64,000 nt of DNA from Brachyspira intermedia PWS/A (GCF_000223215.1 NC_017243.1:744001-808000), one strand, 5' to 3'; positions 45,640-54,919 are shown, counted from the stretch's first letter. A program made the numbers and translations. Notes: generated from the sequence alone by a model not told the origin.

Positions 45640-46050
45640 TAATTGTTTAGATATACCTAAACAACCATATTTTGTCAAAAATAATTTTTTTAAATTTTAA
45701 ATATATGCAGGGCTTTGCCCTTACGAAGTACACAGCGTGCAGCACCTCACTTCTTTTGCCTACGCTCTGCGTGCCGTAGGCAAGGCACCTACTCGGTTGT
45801 GACCCAGGCGAAGCCCGCCTACGGCGAGAAGCTATATCCTCGACAGGCTCGGATACGCTTCGCGAAAGACTGCATTTTTAGGGTATATCCTATATTTAAT
45901 AGGAATGTTTTTGATATAAAGTTATAGCAGTTGCGTTTTCGCGAAGCGTGCCTGCGGCAGCAACTTTGACGAAGTCGCGGCAAAAAAGTTGATAATTCTA
46001 TATAAAGTGCATCGATTGATAAACTTAAAAATTTTCATCATATATTAATT
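45640..46050. repeat. GC-rich modular intergenic repeat, copy 4 (largest)
   Basis: Starts with a 38-bp AT-rich palindrome (about 45640-45676), then GCAGGGCTTTGCCC (45709-45722), a stretch of GC-rich segments (TACGCTCTGCGTGCCGTAGGCA near 45761-45782), the 34-nt module (45834-45867), a TTTTCGCGAAGCGTGCC block (45936-45952) and an ACGAAGTCGCGGCAAAAAAG edge (about 45969-45988). A short plus-strand frame at 45715-45927 lies wholly inside and has no coding character. The 523-bp gap holds no gene. Confidence 0.75.
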
Positions 46051-46114
46051 TTTTTATAATAATTACGGCAGGTATTTTATATACCCGCCGCATTCATTTG
46101 AAAAAAAGATGTGA

Positions 46115-47998
46115 TTAAGGTGTAACTATGTTAAACCAATAATTGAAAGTGTCAAAGTAGGATAAAAACTCATTAAATGCATCTTTATTGTTAATATTTA
46201 AATCATCAGCCTTTTTAGTAAATAATGCCTTTTTGAAATCTGACATATTAATATCTATCGCATAGTCAGTATTTTCATTATTATATTTTTTATATTTAAG
46301 TATAGAGTTTTCAATTTTTACAAGATATTTATTATCATCTGTAATATTAAAAAGTACTGATATATTTTTATCTTTTACTTTATCAGGATTTAAAGCAACT
46401 GATATATATTCAAACATGTTTTCAGCAGATAATGCATTTATCATATCCAATGATGTAGTTTGAGGAGCCTTCATATTTTGATCTATTTCATTTCTAAGTT
46501 CATAAGCACCAGTAAGTAAATAAGCTCTCCAAACAGCAGATTCGCTTTGATATCCTAATTGTTCCATAGCATCAGCACTGAGTTTTCTTGCATTTTCATT
46601 ATTAGGATTAGCAAATATTACATTATTGAGTACTTCAACAACCCATCTGTAATCGCCTTCATCATAAGATTTTTTAGCCATTTTTATAATATTGTTTTCG
46701 CCGCCCATAAACTCAACATATCTTTTTGCTGATTCTTCAGGAGGAAGTTTATATAAATTAGCAGGATTTCCATCCCACCAAGCACCGAAATAAAAATCAT
46801 AAACAGCTTTTACATCATGATTTACAGAACCATAGTAACCTCTATTATAAAATTCTTTTGCTAAATTATCCGGTATCTGTATTTTTTCTGCTATCTCTAT
46901 AGGAGTGTATCCCATATTAGCATATCTTAAAGTTTGATCATGAATATATTTATATAAATCTCCATGCTTATTTAGAAAATCATCTATATTGCTTTGTTCC
47001 CATATAGGCCAGTGATGAGAACCGAATAATACATCAGTTCTGTTTTTTAAGAATTCTTTTGATTTTTCTATAGCCTTGGCCCATACAATAGAATCTCTTG
47101 TTTTTGCTCCTCTTAATGTTGATAAATTATGAAGTGTATGATTCATTACTTCAGCACTTGATGCAGCTCTGTATTTTGGTATATAAATCATAAACTCTGC
47201 AGGAGCTTCAGTGTTTTGTGCCATTAAAAATTGAAACTCTACTCCGTCAATTGTGAATGATTCATAATCTTTAGATATTATTTTATTTGGTTTTATAATA
47301 CCGGGAGTTCCAGTTGCAACTAATTTACCAAGTCCAGCATCAACAGTACCTTTTTCGTCTTTTGGTAAAAGTCCTCCGTACATATAGGAAGAACGTCTGC
47401 TCATAGCATTGCCTGCCAAAAGATTTTCTGATACAGCTTCTTCAAAAAATCCTTCAGGTGCCACAATAGGTATATTACTGTTTTCAATGACTCCTCTTAT
47501 TCCTCCGAAATGATCAACATGGGAATGTGTAAATATTACTCCTGTTATTGGGTCATTTCCTTTATGCTTTCTGAATAATTCTATAGCTTTAGATGCTGAT
47601 TCTTTTGTTGTCAGTACGTCTATTATAATCCAGCCTGTATCGCCTCTTACAAAAGTTATATTAGCTAAATCAAAACCTCTTACCTGATATATATCCGGAG
47701 TTACTTCAAATAAACCTGATATATTATTTAATTGAGCCTGCCTCCATAGTGATGGATTTACTGTATCTGGGGCAGACTGATTTGATATGAAAGGAAAAGA
47801 TACATTACCGTCAGAAGTTTCTATGAATCCTTTGCTTGCATTTTCAAAATCAGTATTGTCATCAAATGGCAAATAGTTTTTTAATTTTTCATTTTCTTTT
47901 TTGGTATATTCTGTTGCATCTTTTCTTTCGGAATTGAAATTATTAGAAGAACAGGATACTAAAAAAATACAAAGTATTGAAGTTAATATTTTATTCAT
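46115..47998 (-). CDS. Alkyl/aryl-sulfatase lipoprotein (metallo-beta-lactamase fold), copy 1
   Basis: A 627-residue type III alkylsulfatase of the SdsA1/BDS1 kind, which removes sulfate from alkyl sulfates using two Zn2+. A lipobox (FLVSCSSN) puts the Cys at about residue 16. The Zn site is FTHSHVDHFGGI (HxHxDH), followed by further ligands in APEGF..SEN, AQNTEAPAEF and NHTLHNL. The dimerisation and C-terminal SCP2-like domains (from about residue 380; YFGAWWDGNPANLYKLPPEE, then the last 120 residues) complete the architecture. AAGGAGA SD. It lies 55 bp after its paralogue. Confidence 0.92.
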   Translation of the reverse strand: MNKILTSILCIFLVSCSSNNFNSERKDATEYTKKENEKLKNYLPFDDNTDFENASKGFIETSDGNVSFPFISNQSAPDTVNPSLWRQAQLNNISGLFEVTPDIYQVRGFDLANITFVRGDTGWIIIDVLTTKESASKAIELFRKHKGNDPITGVIFTHSHVDHFGGIRGVIENSNIPIVAPEGFFEEAVSENLLAGNAMSRRSSYMYGGLLPKDEKGTVDAGLGKLVATGTPGIIKPNKIISKDYESFTIDGVEFQFLMAQNTEAPAEFMIYIPKYRAASSAEVMNHTLHNLSTLRGAKTRDSIVWAKAIEKSKEFLKNRTDVLFGSHHWPIWEQSNIDDFLNKHGDLYKYIHDQTLRYANMGYTPIEIAEKIQIPDNLAKEFYNRGYYGSVNHDVKAVYDFYFGAWWDGNPANLYKLPPEESAKRYVEFMGGENNIIKMAKKSYDEGDYRWVVEVLNNVIFANPNNENARKLSADAMEQLGYQSESAVWRAYLLTGAYELRNEIDQNMKAPQTTSLDMINALSAENMFEYISVALNPDKVKDKNISVLFNITDDNKYLVKIENSILKYKKYNNENTDYAIDINMSDFKKALFTKKADDLNINNKDAFNEFLSYFDTFNYWFNIVTP

Positions 47999-48053
47999 TC
48001 ATTATCTCCTTTTATTTATTTTATTTGAAATTTTTTATATTATAAAAATTTGA

Positions 48054-49937
48054 TTATGGAGTTACCACGCCAAACCAAAATTCCGGCATATCAAATGATG
48101 ATAGAAAATCATTAAATTTGTTCTTATCATTTATATCTAAATTATCAATATTTTTTGTAAATAATGCTTTTTTGAAATTATTTATGTCTGCATTGATTTG
48201 TATATCAGTTTCTTCATTATTATAATTTTTATATTTCAATACAGAATTTTCTATTTTTATTAAATATTTATTTTCATCTGATAGATTTAAATATATGCTT
48301 ATATCTTTTGCCTTATCCGGATTTAATGAAACAGATAAATAATCTAAAACTTTATATATAGGCAGACTATTTATAATATCTTTAGAATCTGTTTTTTGAA
48401 TTTGTCTGTTTTCATCTATACCATTTCTAAGTTCATAAGCACCAGTAAGCAAATAAGCTCTCCAAACCGCAGATTCGCTTTGATATCCTAATTGTTCCAT
48501 AGCATCGGCACTGAGTCTTCTTGCTTCTATATTATTAGGATTGGCAAAAACAACATGATTTAGTACTTCAACAACCCATCTGTATTCGCCTTTATCATAA
48601 TATTTTTTAGCCATTTTGATGATATTCTTCTCTCCTCCCATAAACTCAACATATCTTTTTGCTGACTCTTCAGGAGGAAGTTTATATAAATTAGCAGGAT
48701 TTCCATCCCACCAAGCACCGAAATAAAAATCATAAACAGCTTTTACATTATGATTGACAGTACCATAATAATTTCTATTATAAAATTCTTTAGATAAACT
48801 GTCTGGTATTTGTATTTTTTCTGCTATCTCTAATGGAGTATATCCCATATTAGCAAGTCTTAAAGTTTGATCATGAATATATTTGTATATATCAGACTGC
48901 TTTGTTAAAAATACTTGAATATTTTCATCTCCCCATATAGGCCAAGTATGAGATCCGAATAATACTTCAGTTCTGCCTGATAAAAATTCCTTTGATTTTG
49001 ATATAACATCAGACCATAAAATTGCATCTCTTGTTTTAGCACCTCTCAATGTTGATAAATTATGTAATGAATGGTTCATCACGTCTCCTCCTGAAGCTGC
49101 TTTGTATTTTGGTATATAAACAATGAATTCGGAAGGTGCTTCAGTATTTTGTGCCATTAAAAATTCAAATTCAATTCCGTCAATGGAATATGATTCATAA
49201 TCTTTTGAAATAATTTTTGTAGGCTTTACTATGCTTGCTTCTCCTCCTGCGACTTTTTTGCCGAATCCTATGTCTACATTTCCTTTTTCATCTTCTTCAA
49301 GTAAATTTCCATACATATATAATGCTCTTCTTCCCATCACATTTCCAGCTAGAAGATTTTCAGATATTGCCTCTTCAAAGAATCCTTTAGGTGCGATTAT
49401 TGGTATATTTTTATTTTCATCTGTAATTACAGCCTTTATTCCTCCGAAATGATCTATATGCGAATGAGTAAATATTATGCCTGTTATAGGATCATCACCT
49501 AAATTCTTTCTGAAAAGTTTTAATGCCTTTTCTGCAGATTCTTTTACAGTTAATGGATCCATTACTATCCAGCCTGTATCTCCTTTTATAAAAGTGATGT
49601 TGGCAATATCAAAAGCTCTTATCTGGTATATGCCTTCTGTTACTTCAAATAATCCTGATATATTATTTAATTGAGCCTGCCTCCATAGGGAAGGATTAAC
49701 AGTATCTGGGGCAGGCTGATTCGATATGAAGGGGAAGGATATATTATCATCTGAAGTCTCTATAAAGCCTCTTTTAGCATTTTCAAAATCAGTATTGTCA
49801 TTAAATGGCAAGTAGTTTTTTAATTTTTCATTTTCTTTTTTTGTGTGTTCTGTTGCATCTTTTCTTTTGGAATTGAAATTATTAGAAGAACAGGATATTA
49901 AAAAAATACAAAGTATTGAAGTTAATATTTTATTCAT
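48054..49937 (-). CDS. Alkyl/aryl-sulfatase lipoprotein, copy 2
   Basis: First of the tandem pair, also 627 residues with the same lipobox (FLISCSSN), the Zn motif FTHSHIDHFGGI and the same C-terminal domains. Identity to copy 1 is very high through residues 60-550 and lower in the last 80 and in the helical segment around residue 200-240, where the two differ most. Both keep all Zn ligands. The gene is divergent from a TetR regulator whose operator-like repeats cover its promoter (TTGACA at 50019-50014 and TAGAAT, 16-bp spacer, minus strand), so expression is probably controlled by that regulator. Confidence 0.92.
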   Translation of the reverse strand: MNKILTSILCIFLISCSSNNFNSKRKDATEHTKKENEKLKNYLPFNDNTDFENAKRGFIETSDDNISFPFISNQPAPDTVNPSLWRQAQLNNISGLFEVTEGIYQIRAFDIANITFIKGDTGWIVMDPLTVKESAEKALKLFRKNLGDDPITGIIFTHSHIDHFGGIKAVITDENKNIPIIAPKGFFEEAISENLLAGNVMGRRALYMYGNLLEEDEKGNVDIGFGKKVAGGEASIVKPTKIISKDYESYSIDGIEFEFLMAQNTEAPSEFIVYIPKYKAASGGDVMNHSLHNLSTLRGAKTRDAILWSDVISKSKEFLSGRTEVLFGSHTWPIWGDENIQVFLTKQSDIYKYIHDQTLRLANMGYTPLEIAEKIQIPDSLSKEFYNRNYYGTVNHNVKAVYDFYFGAWWDGNPANLYKLPPEESAKRYVEFMGGEKNIIKMAKKYYDKGEYRWVVEVLNHVVFANPNNIEARRLSADAMEQLGYQSESAVWRAYLLTGAYELRNGIDENRQIQKTDSKDIINSLPIYKVLDYLSVSLNPDKAKDISIYLNLSDENKYLIKIENSVLKYKNYNNEETDIQINADINNFKKALFTKNIDNLDINDKNKFNDFLSSFDMPEFWFGVVTP

Positions 49938-49959
49938 TGCTTACCTCTTTGTGTTTGTA

Positions 49960-49998
49960 GAATTGATTCTATGAATAAATTCAATGAATTGATTCTAT
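49960..49998. promoter_or_regulatory. Operator: three GAATnnATTC palindromes at 13-bp spacing
   Basis: GAATTGATTC (49960-49969), GAATAAATTC (49973-49982) and GAATTGATTC (49986-49995) are each perfect palindromes and are repeated exactly every 13 bp. The outer two sit in a 13-bp direct repeat, GAATTGATTCTAT. They lie between the alkylsulfatase start and the tetR start, and the right-hand copy overlaps the predicted -10 of the alkylsulfatase promoter. Confidence 0.8.
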
Positions 49999-50005
49999 AA
50001 TATAA

Positions 50006-50034
50006 TTGCAATTTGTCAAGTTATTTGTTATAAT
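50006..50034 (+). promoter_or_regulatory. Candidate promoter of the TetR gene (leaderless)
   Basis: TTGCAA (50006-50011), 17-bp spacer and TATAAT (50029-50034); the ATG at 50041 coincides with the predicted +1 and has no SD. Confidence 0.55.
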
Positions 50035-50040
50035 TCTTTT

Positions 50041-50646
50041 ATGAAAAAGATAGAAAAAGTAACAAGAAAAGAACAAGCAGAGCAAACAAAGAAAAAAATA
50101 GTAGAAACTACTATGAATTTATTGAAAGAACATTCATTAAATGAGCTTCAAATTAAAGATATTTGCACTAATGCTGATATATCTATAGGAAATTTTTATC
50201 ATTATTTCACTAATAAGCAGGAAATAATATTTTATATTTTCAATACTAATGCTGAAGTATATAAAGAGAAAATATTATCAAGGGATAAGACTAATTCTTA
50301 TAAAGATATATTATATGCTTTTAAAGAATTTTCTAAATTGGTTGCGGAATTAGGCGGGGATTTAATACTTGAAATATTTAATTATAGTATTATGAATAGG
50401 AATAATGCTTTATTATCAAAAGATGCTTTTTTTTATAATCATATTTTATCTTTGGTTGATTCATTAAAAAAATCAAATTTAGTTATATATGATGACAGTG
50501 CAGAGTCTATAACTAAAAGGTTTATAGTGTTTTTTAGGGGATTTTTTTATGAATGGGCTTTATCAAATAGTAATTTTAATCTTGTGAAAGAAACTGAAAA
50601 AGAAATGAAATTATATTTATCTTTATTTATAAAAATAGATGATTAA
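50041..50646 (+). CDS. TetR/AcrR-family transcriptional regulator
   Basis: A 201-residue repressor-type protein. The N-terminal three-helix DNA-binding domain spans about residues 12-58 (TKKKIVETTMNLLKEHS, LQIKDICTNADISIGNFYHYFTNKQEI), followed by an all-helical ligand-binding domain. Its divergent arrangement with the alkylsulfatase pair and the palindromic array between them suggest it represses them and responds to an alkyl sulfate or similar amphiphile; this is inference. The ATG has no SD. Confidence 0.9.
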   Translation: MKKIEKVTRKEQAEQTKKKIVETTMNLLKEHSLNELQIKDICTNADISIGNFYHYFTNKQEIIFYIFNTNAEVYKEKILSRDKTNSYKDILYAFKEFSKLVAELGGDLILEIFNYSIMNRNNALLSKDAFFYNHILSLVDSLKKSNLVIYDDSAESITKRFIVFFRGFFYEWALSNSNFNLVKETEKEMKLYLSLFIKIDD

Positions 50647-50768
50647 TTTTTTTATTATTGTTATTTTTTATTGTTGCTAATAAAAATTGTTCTCTCTAAG
50701 GCTCTTCCAAGTAAACTTCTTAGAGGCTCATAATTGTTATAATTAGCTTTATAATATTTAGAAATCCA

Positions 50769-51722
50769 TTATTTAATAATTTCTTTTATTATTCTATGGA
50801 AATTTTTATATTCAATCTTTTCTATTTCTTCATCATTGAAACCGGCTTCTTTTAATTTTATTATAATATCATAAGATTTGGAGGCATTTTCTAAGCCTTT
50901 TACAGCAGGAGGAACTTCCTCATCTTCAAAATATTCATTATAATCAAATCCAAGTCCTATATGATCTATACCTATTTTATCGGCTATGTATTTTATATGA
51001 TCTACGGCTCTGTTTAAAGTTTGTTTATCTGTGTCTTCATCTGTAAAATCTTTGTATGAATTATATCCAATAACCCCATTTACATCTCTTATAGCTTTTA
51101 ATTGTTCATCTGTAAGATTTCTCATACTATTGCATAATGCTCTGGCATTAGAATGAGAAGCTATAATAGGGGCAGAGGTAATATCCATAATATCAAAGAA
51201 TGATTTATCATTAAGATGAGATACATCAACTATCATTCCTTTTTCCTGCATCTTTTTTACCGCTTTTTTTCCTAATGAAGTTAATCCTCTGTTTGAATCT
51301 CCTCTTGCTCCTGTTGCAAGTTTATTTTCTTCATTCCAAGTAAGGCTTGCATGCCTTGCTCCAAATTCATAATATTCATCTAATAAATTAATATTATCAT
51401 CGATAGATATAAGCCCTTCAAAACCTATAAAAATATATAATTTATTTTCTTTTTGTGCTTTTATTATATCATCATAGCTTTTTGCTATTAATATTACATC
51501 ATCAATGTATTCTAATTCTTTTTTTATTGCATCTTGTATTTCTCTTACTCTTTCTAATGCTCTATTGTAATTTTTAGGCTCAGTCCATATAACAAATATT
51601 GAACCTCCTATTTTTCCTTTTATTAAATTATCATAATGATATTTTTTTATGATATTATTTTCGCCTTTAGAAATTTTTACAGTTACATCTGTCCATATAT
51701 CTGAGTGAGCATCAAAAATCAT
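50769..51722 (-). CDS. Membrane dipeptidase (M19, renal-dipeptidase-like)
   Basis: A 317-residue zinc peptidase of family M19, which cleaves dipeptides. Zn-binding residues are seen in DAHSDIW at the start (HxD), the bridging Glu in IFIGFEGLISI, and the His motifs IVDVSHLND and PIIASHSNARA; GLGFDYNEYF supplies the late Asp. No signal peptide is evident, so it is probably cytoplasmic despite the family name. It follows an ECF S component by 20 bp on the same strand, suggesting the pair imports and processes a peptide or a small molecule. Confidence 0.92.
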   Translation of the reverse strand: MIFDAHSDIWTDVTVKISKGENNIIKKYHYDNLIKGKIGGSIFVIWTEPKNYNRALERVREIQDAIKKELEYIDDVILIAKSYDDIIKAQKENKLYIFIGFEGLISIDDNINLLDEYYEFGARHASLTWNEENKLATGARGDSNRGLTSLGKKAVKKMQEKGMIVDVSHLNDKSFFDIMDITSAPIIASHSNARALCNSMRNLTDEQLKAIRDVNGVIGYNSYKDFTDEDTDKQTLNRAVDHIKYIADKIGIDHIGLGFDYNEYFEDEEVPPAVKGLENASKSYDIIIKLKEAGFNDEEIEKIEYKNFHRIIKEIIK

Positions 51723-51742
51723 ATTTATTTACCTTTATTATA

Positions 51743-52324
51743 TTAGTTAATTTCATCATTATTTGATTCATTTGTAGACTCATTTTTTTGAAATAGAATA
51801 ATATTTCTTACTGCCGCATATACAACAAGGCATGATAATACTTTATCAATTATATTTGTTAATAATCTCATTAAGAAAGATGCCTGGAAGAACCCAAAAC
51901 CATTTTCATTTAATAGTCTTATAAAACTGTCTATTGTTGTACCTGTAAATCCATCAGATAAAATTATAGATATTGGAGTTCCTATCAAAGGTGATAATAT
52001 TCCAATTATAATTCCTGATATAATAGCTGTTATAATACCAAATTGAAATTTTTTAGCTGCAATGCCAATTATTATACCTATTAATGCATTTACTATTGCA
52101 AAATTTAAATGCGAATAGCTTAGAAATATTGATATTATAAGATTTGTTAATATTCCAACAATAGCGCCATAAATAGGGCCTAGAATAACAGCCGACAAAA
52201 TAGTACCCACTGAATCTAAAAATAAAAATGGTATTTTTAACAATAATACTATGAATGTTAAAGCAAAATTTATTACTATTGATATAAATACTATTAATAT
52301 ATTATATTTTAAATCATTATTCAT
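51743..52324 (-). CDS. ECF-type transporter S component, copy 1
   Basis: A 193-residue membrane protein with about six hydrophobic helices. The family pattern is FLFLDSVGTILSAVILGPIYGAIVGILTN (about 36-64), then LNFAIVNALIGIIIG. Such S components bind a vitamin or other micronutrient and join a shared ECF energising module encoded elsewhere; the substrate is unknown. The start was set at 52324 because a TTGAAA-17-TATATT promoter (52387-52359) ends just upstream; the frame reads 21 codons further from a TTG. Likely operon with the dipeptidase. Confidence 0.8.
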   Translation of the reverse strand: MNNDLKYNILIVFISIVINFALTFIVLLLKIPFLFLDSVGTILSAVILGPIYGAIVGILTNLIISIFLSYSHLNFAIVNALIGIIIGIAAKKFQFGIITAIISGIIIGILSPLIGTPISIILSDGFTGTTIDSFIRLLNENGFGFFQASFLMRLLTNIIDKVLSCLVVYAAVRNIILFQKNESTNESNNDEIN

Positions 52325-52358
52325 AATTTTAACCGAAAATATAATTGACTCATTCCTA

Positions 52359-52387
52359 AATATACAATGATAAACTTTATTTTTCAA
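52359..52387 (-). promoter_or_regulatory. Candidate promoter for the S-component/dipeptidase operon
   Basis: On the minus strand TTGAAA (52387-52382), 17-bp spacer and TATATT (52364-52359), about 30 nt before the ATG at 52324. Confidence 0.5.
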
Positions 52388-52438
52388 TATATTTATTTTA
52401 ATTATAATAATTTATTTTGTTAATTCAATTAGTATTTT

Positions 52439-53005
52439 TTATTTATAATGGTGATTGTTTTCCCTTTTTAAAAAAAGTATATGTTTAATAGCTAAGGTTA
52501 CCAATATTGAAGACAATAACTTATCTATTATAGCACTTGATATTGTAGTTATAGTTACAGATATAATAAAACTTTTTCCGCTATTTTGAATAAGCTGGAT
52601 AAAATTATCTATTGGTTTATTAGTAACTCCCTTAGCTGCAATTATCACTATGGGTAATGATACAATAGTAGAAATTAATCCTATTATTATACCTGATATG
52701 ATTGAAACTTTTATTTTTGAAAAATCATATTTCCTTGCTATTACTCCAGCAGTTAATCCTATAACTACATTTACTATTGCAAAATGTAAATTAACATAGT
52801 CTACTGTCATAGATATGATAAAATTTGTAGCAATACCTACAACAGCACTATATATAGGTCCAAGTGTAACAGCGGTTAATATAGTACCAGCAGAATCCAT
52901 AAATAAAAATGGTATTTTTAATATTATTACCAAATGCCCCATTATAATATTTGCTAAAATACTAATTATCATTATAGTGATATCATATATAATCTTATTT
53001 TTCAT
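52439..53005 (-). CDS. ECF-type transporter S component, copy 2
   Basis: A 188-residue paralogue of the neighbouring S component with the same helices and a matching core (FLFMDSAGTILTAVTLGPIY, then LHFAIVNVVIG), but diverged loops and C-terminus. The two genes are 114 bp apart with a promoter between, so they may be expressed separately. The start at 53005 is an ATG inside a longer frame that begins with TTG; the SD is weak (TTGGAT). No riboswitch was recognised upstream. Substrate unknown. Confidence 0.78.
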   Translation of the reverse strand: MKNKIIYDITIMIISILANIIMGHLVIILKIPFLFMDSAGTILTAVTLGPIYSAVVGIATNFIISMTVDYVNLHFAIVNVVIGLTAGVIARKYDFSKIKVSIISGIIIGLISTIVSLPIVIIAAKGVTNKPIDNFIQLIQNSGKSFIISVTITTISSAIIDKLLSSILVTLAIKHILFLKRENNHHYK

Positions 53006-53088
53006 AAAAAAATCCAATATGTTTTCTTTACGCTATAATTTTCGTTTTTAAAATTTATAAATTTATATATATGAGTGAAAATATTTAT

Positions 53089-53121
53089 AAAAAAACCTCT
53101 AATAAAATTATTTATTAGAGG
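53089..53121 (-). terminator. Rho-independent terminator after nox
   Basis: CCTCTAATAAA (53096-53106) pairs with TTTATTAGAGG (53111-53121) around a 4-nt loop; a U7 run follows on the minus strand. Confidence 0.88.
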
Positions 53122-53156
53122 GAATGTATTATTAATACTAATTATATTTTTTATGA

Positions 53157-54515
53157 TTATTTAGCAGTATAAGCAACCATAGTCATCCAAGATAATGGTT
53201 TATTATAATGAGGTAGGAAGAAGAAGTCTGATAAAGCAAATTCCTGAACAGTCATACCTCTTTGTATAGCAATAGAGAATGCATGTATAGCTTCAGCATG
53301 GTTGTTTTTAGAAGCAATTTGAGCACCTAATAAACGTCCAGTATCTTCTTCATAAACTATTTTTACTAATACTTCTTCATGAGTAGGCATAAATTCTGGT
53401 CTTTCAGAATCTTTGAAGAAATTAGATTTTGCTTTTAATCCTTTTTTCTTAGCAGTCTCTTCAGACCAACCAGTAGAAGCCATATTATATCCAAATACGC
53501 ATATAGCATTAGAACCTTGAGTTCCGCAGTATTCAACATGTTTGCCTAAAGCATTGTTAGCAGCAACAATACCCATTCTTACAGCATTAGTAGCTAAAGC
53601 AATATATTCTTGCTTTTCAGAAGCTCTTGAATATACGCTAGCACAGTCACCTATAGCATAAACATCAGGATCTTTGCTAGTTTTCATAGTAGTATCTACT
53701 ACAATAGCACCATTAGGAAGAGTTTCTAAATAGTCTTTATAAAGGTCGCTATTAGGTTTGAAACCAACAGACATAACTACCATATCTACTTCATAAGAAC
53801 CTTTGTCAGTAACAACTTTTTTAACTCTGTCATCACCTTCAAATTTCTTAACAGTTTCACCTAAATGCATTTCTATACCAGCTTCTTTGATTCTTTTTTC
53901 AGCTTCATCAGTGATTTCTTTATCGAAGTAATTACCCATAACTCTAGGCAAAGCTTCCATCAATATAACTTCTTTACCATGATTTTTGAATGCTTCTATA
54001 AGTTCAACACCTATATAACCAGCACCAACTACCATAACTTTTTTTACTTCAGGTTTTTTTAATTCTTCGATAATTTCTTGACCTTGCTGATAAAGTTTAG
54101 AGAAGAAAATACCTTTTTTAAGGCCATAAGTAGTTCCTTCCTGTTTTAATCCTTCTATAGGAGGAGTTACAGGCCAAGAACCAGTAGCAAGAATAAGTTT
54201 GTCATAAGTGTCTTCAAACTCTTTTCCTGTTTTTAGTTCTTTTACATATAATTTTTTGTTAGCCCAGTCTATTTTAGTAACATCATGTCCCATATGAACT
54301 TCTACGCCTTCGCTTTTTAAGCTTTCAGGACTAGCATAAAATAAACCTTTAGGATCTTTAACTACTCCTCCAACCCAAAGTGCGATACCGCAAGCTAGGA
54401 AAGATATATTATCGTTTCTATCATAAGTAACTACCTGACAATTAGGATCTGTAGCTTTCAAAGTTTTTACTGCCCATGTACCAGCATGGTTACAGCCTAT
54501 TACAATCACTTTCAT
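53157..54515 (-). CDS. nox: NADH oxidase, water-forming
   Basis: A cytoplasmic flavoprotein that reduces O2 to water with NADH, giving this anaerobe tolerance to oxygen. The 452-residue protein starts MKVIVIGCNHAGTWAVKTL (FAD-binding), has the catalytic Cys in NISFLACGIALWVGG (near residue 42), the NAD-binding VMVVGAGYIGVELIEAF and the second FAD motif VYAIGDCASV. Sequence and length match the Brachyspira enzyme widely used to type species. It has a strong promoter, an AAGGGG SD and its own terminator, so it is an isolated, well-expressed unit. Confidence 0.97.
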   Translation of the reverse strand: MKVIVIGCNHAGTWAVKTLKATDPNCQVVTYDRNDNISFLACGIALWVGGVVKDPKGLFYASPESLKSEGVEVHMGHDVTKIDWANKKLYVKELKTGKEFEDTYDKLILATGSWPVTPPIEGLKQEGTTYGLKKGIFFSKLYQQGQEIIEELKKPEVKKVMVVGAGYIGVELIEAFKNHGKEVILMEALPRVMGNYFDKEITDEAEKRIKEAGIEMHLGETVKKFEGDDRVKKVVTDKGSYEVDMVVMSVGFKPNSDLYKDYLETLPNGAIVVDTTMKTSKDPDVYAIGDCASVYSRASEKQEYIALATNAVRMGIVAANNALGKHVEYCGTQGSNAICVFGYNMASTGWSEETAKKKGLKAKSNFFKDSERPEFMPTHEEVLVKIVYEEDTGRLLGAQIASKNNHAEAIHAFSIAIQRGMTVQEFALSDFFFLPHYNKPLSWMTMVAYTAK

Positions 54516-54561
54516 AATAATTTAACCCCTTATTAAAAAATTCAATTTAAAATTGCTGTTT

Positions 54562-54590
54562 ATTATAGTACAAAAAAAATACTTAGTCAA
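54562..54590 (-). promoter_or_regulatory. Strong promoter of nox
   Basis: On the minus strand TTGACT (54590-54585), 17-bp spacer and TATAAT (54567-54562). Leader of about 40 nt. The rest of the 404-bp gap to the next gene is AT-rich apart from the opposing promoter at 54858-54885. Confidence 0.82.
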
Positions 54591-54857
54591 GTTATATTAT
54601 ATGTATCTTAGGAATTTTAATATCTTTTGTATGTTTTTTATATAATGTTTTCACTAATTAGAATAAATTATGATAATAAAAAGTATTAAATGTATATAAA
54701 TTTTACAAAAAATATTTATATTATATAATATTAGCATTTATGTTTATAAAATATAGTTTTAATATTCTTTTATGGCTATATGAATAGTAGTATTTATATG
54801 TATAATATTATGTGATATTGTTATATTATATAATAAAAATATTATAGGTATAATGTA

Positions 54858-54885
54858 TTGATATTTATACTTTTTATGCTATATT
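54858..54885 (+). promoter_or_regulatory. Candidate promoter of the mtnK operon
   Basis: TTGATA (54858-54863), 16-bp spacer and TATATT (54880-54885), about 28 bp before the predicted leader of the kinase gene. Confidence 0.6.
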
Positions 54886-54919
54886 ATTAAAAAATTGAAA
54901 TTTATTATGGGTTTTGATT

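Noticed and set aside
45715-45927. Plus-strand frame of 70 codons
   Set aside because: Also inside a repeat copy; its residues come from the repeated modules.
50694-50725. Hairpin CTCTAAG/CTTAGAG after the tetR-type gene as terminator
   Set aside because: The stem is short and has no U run on the plus strand.
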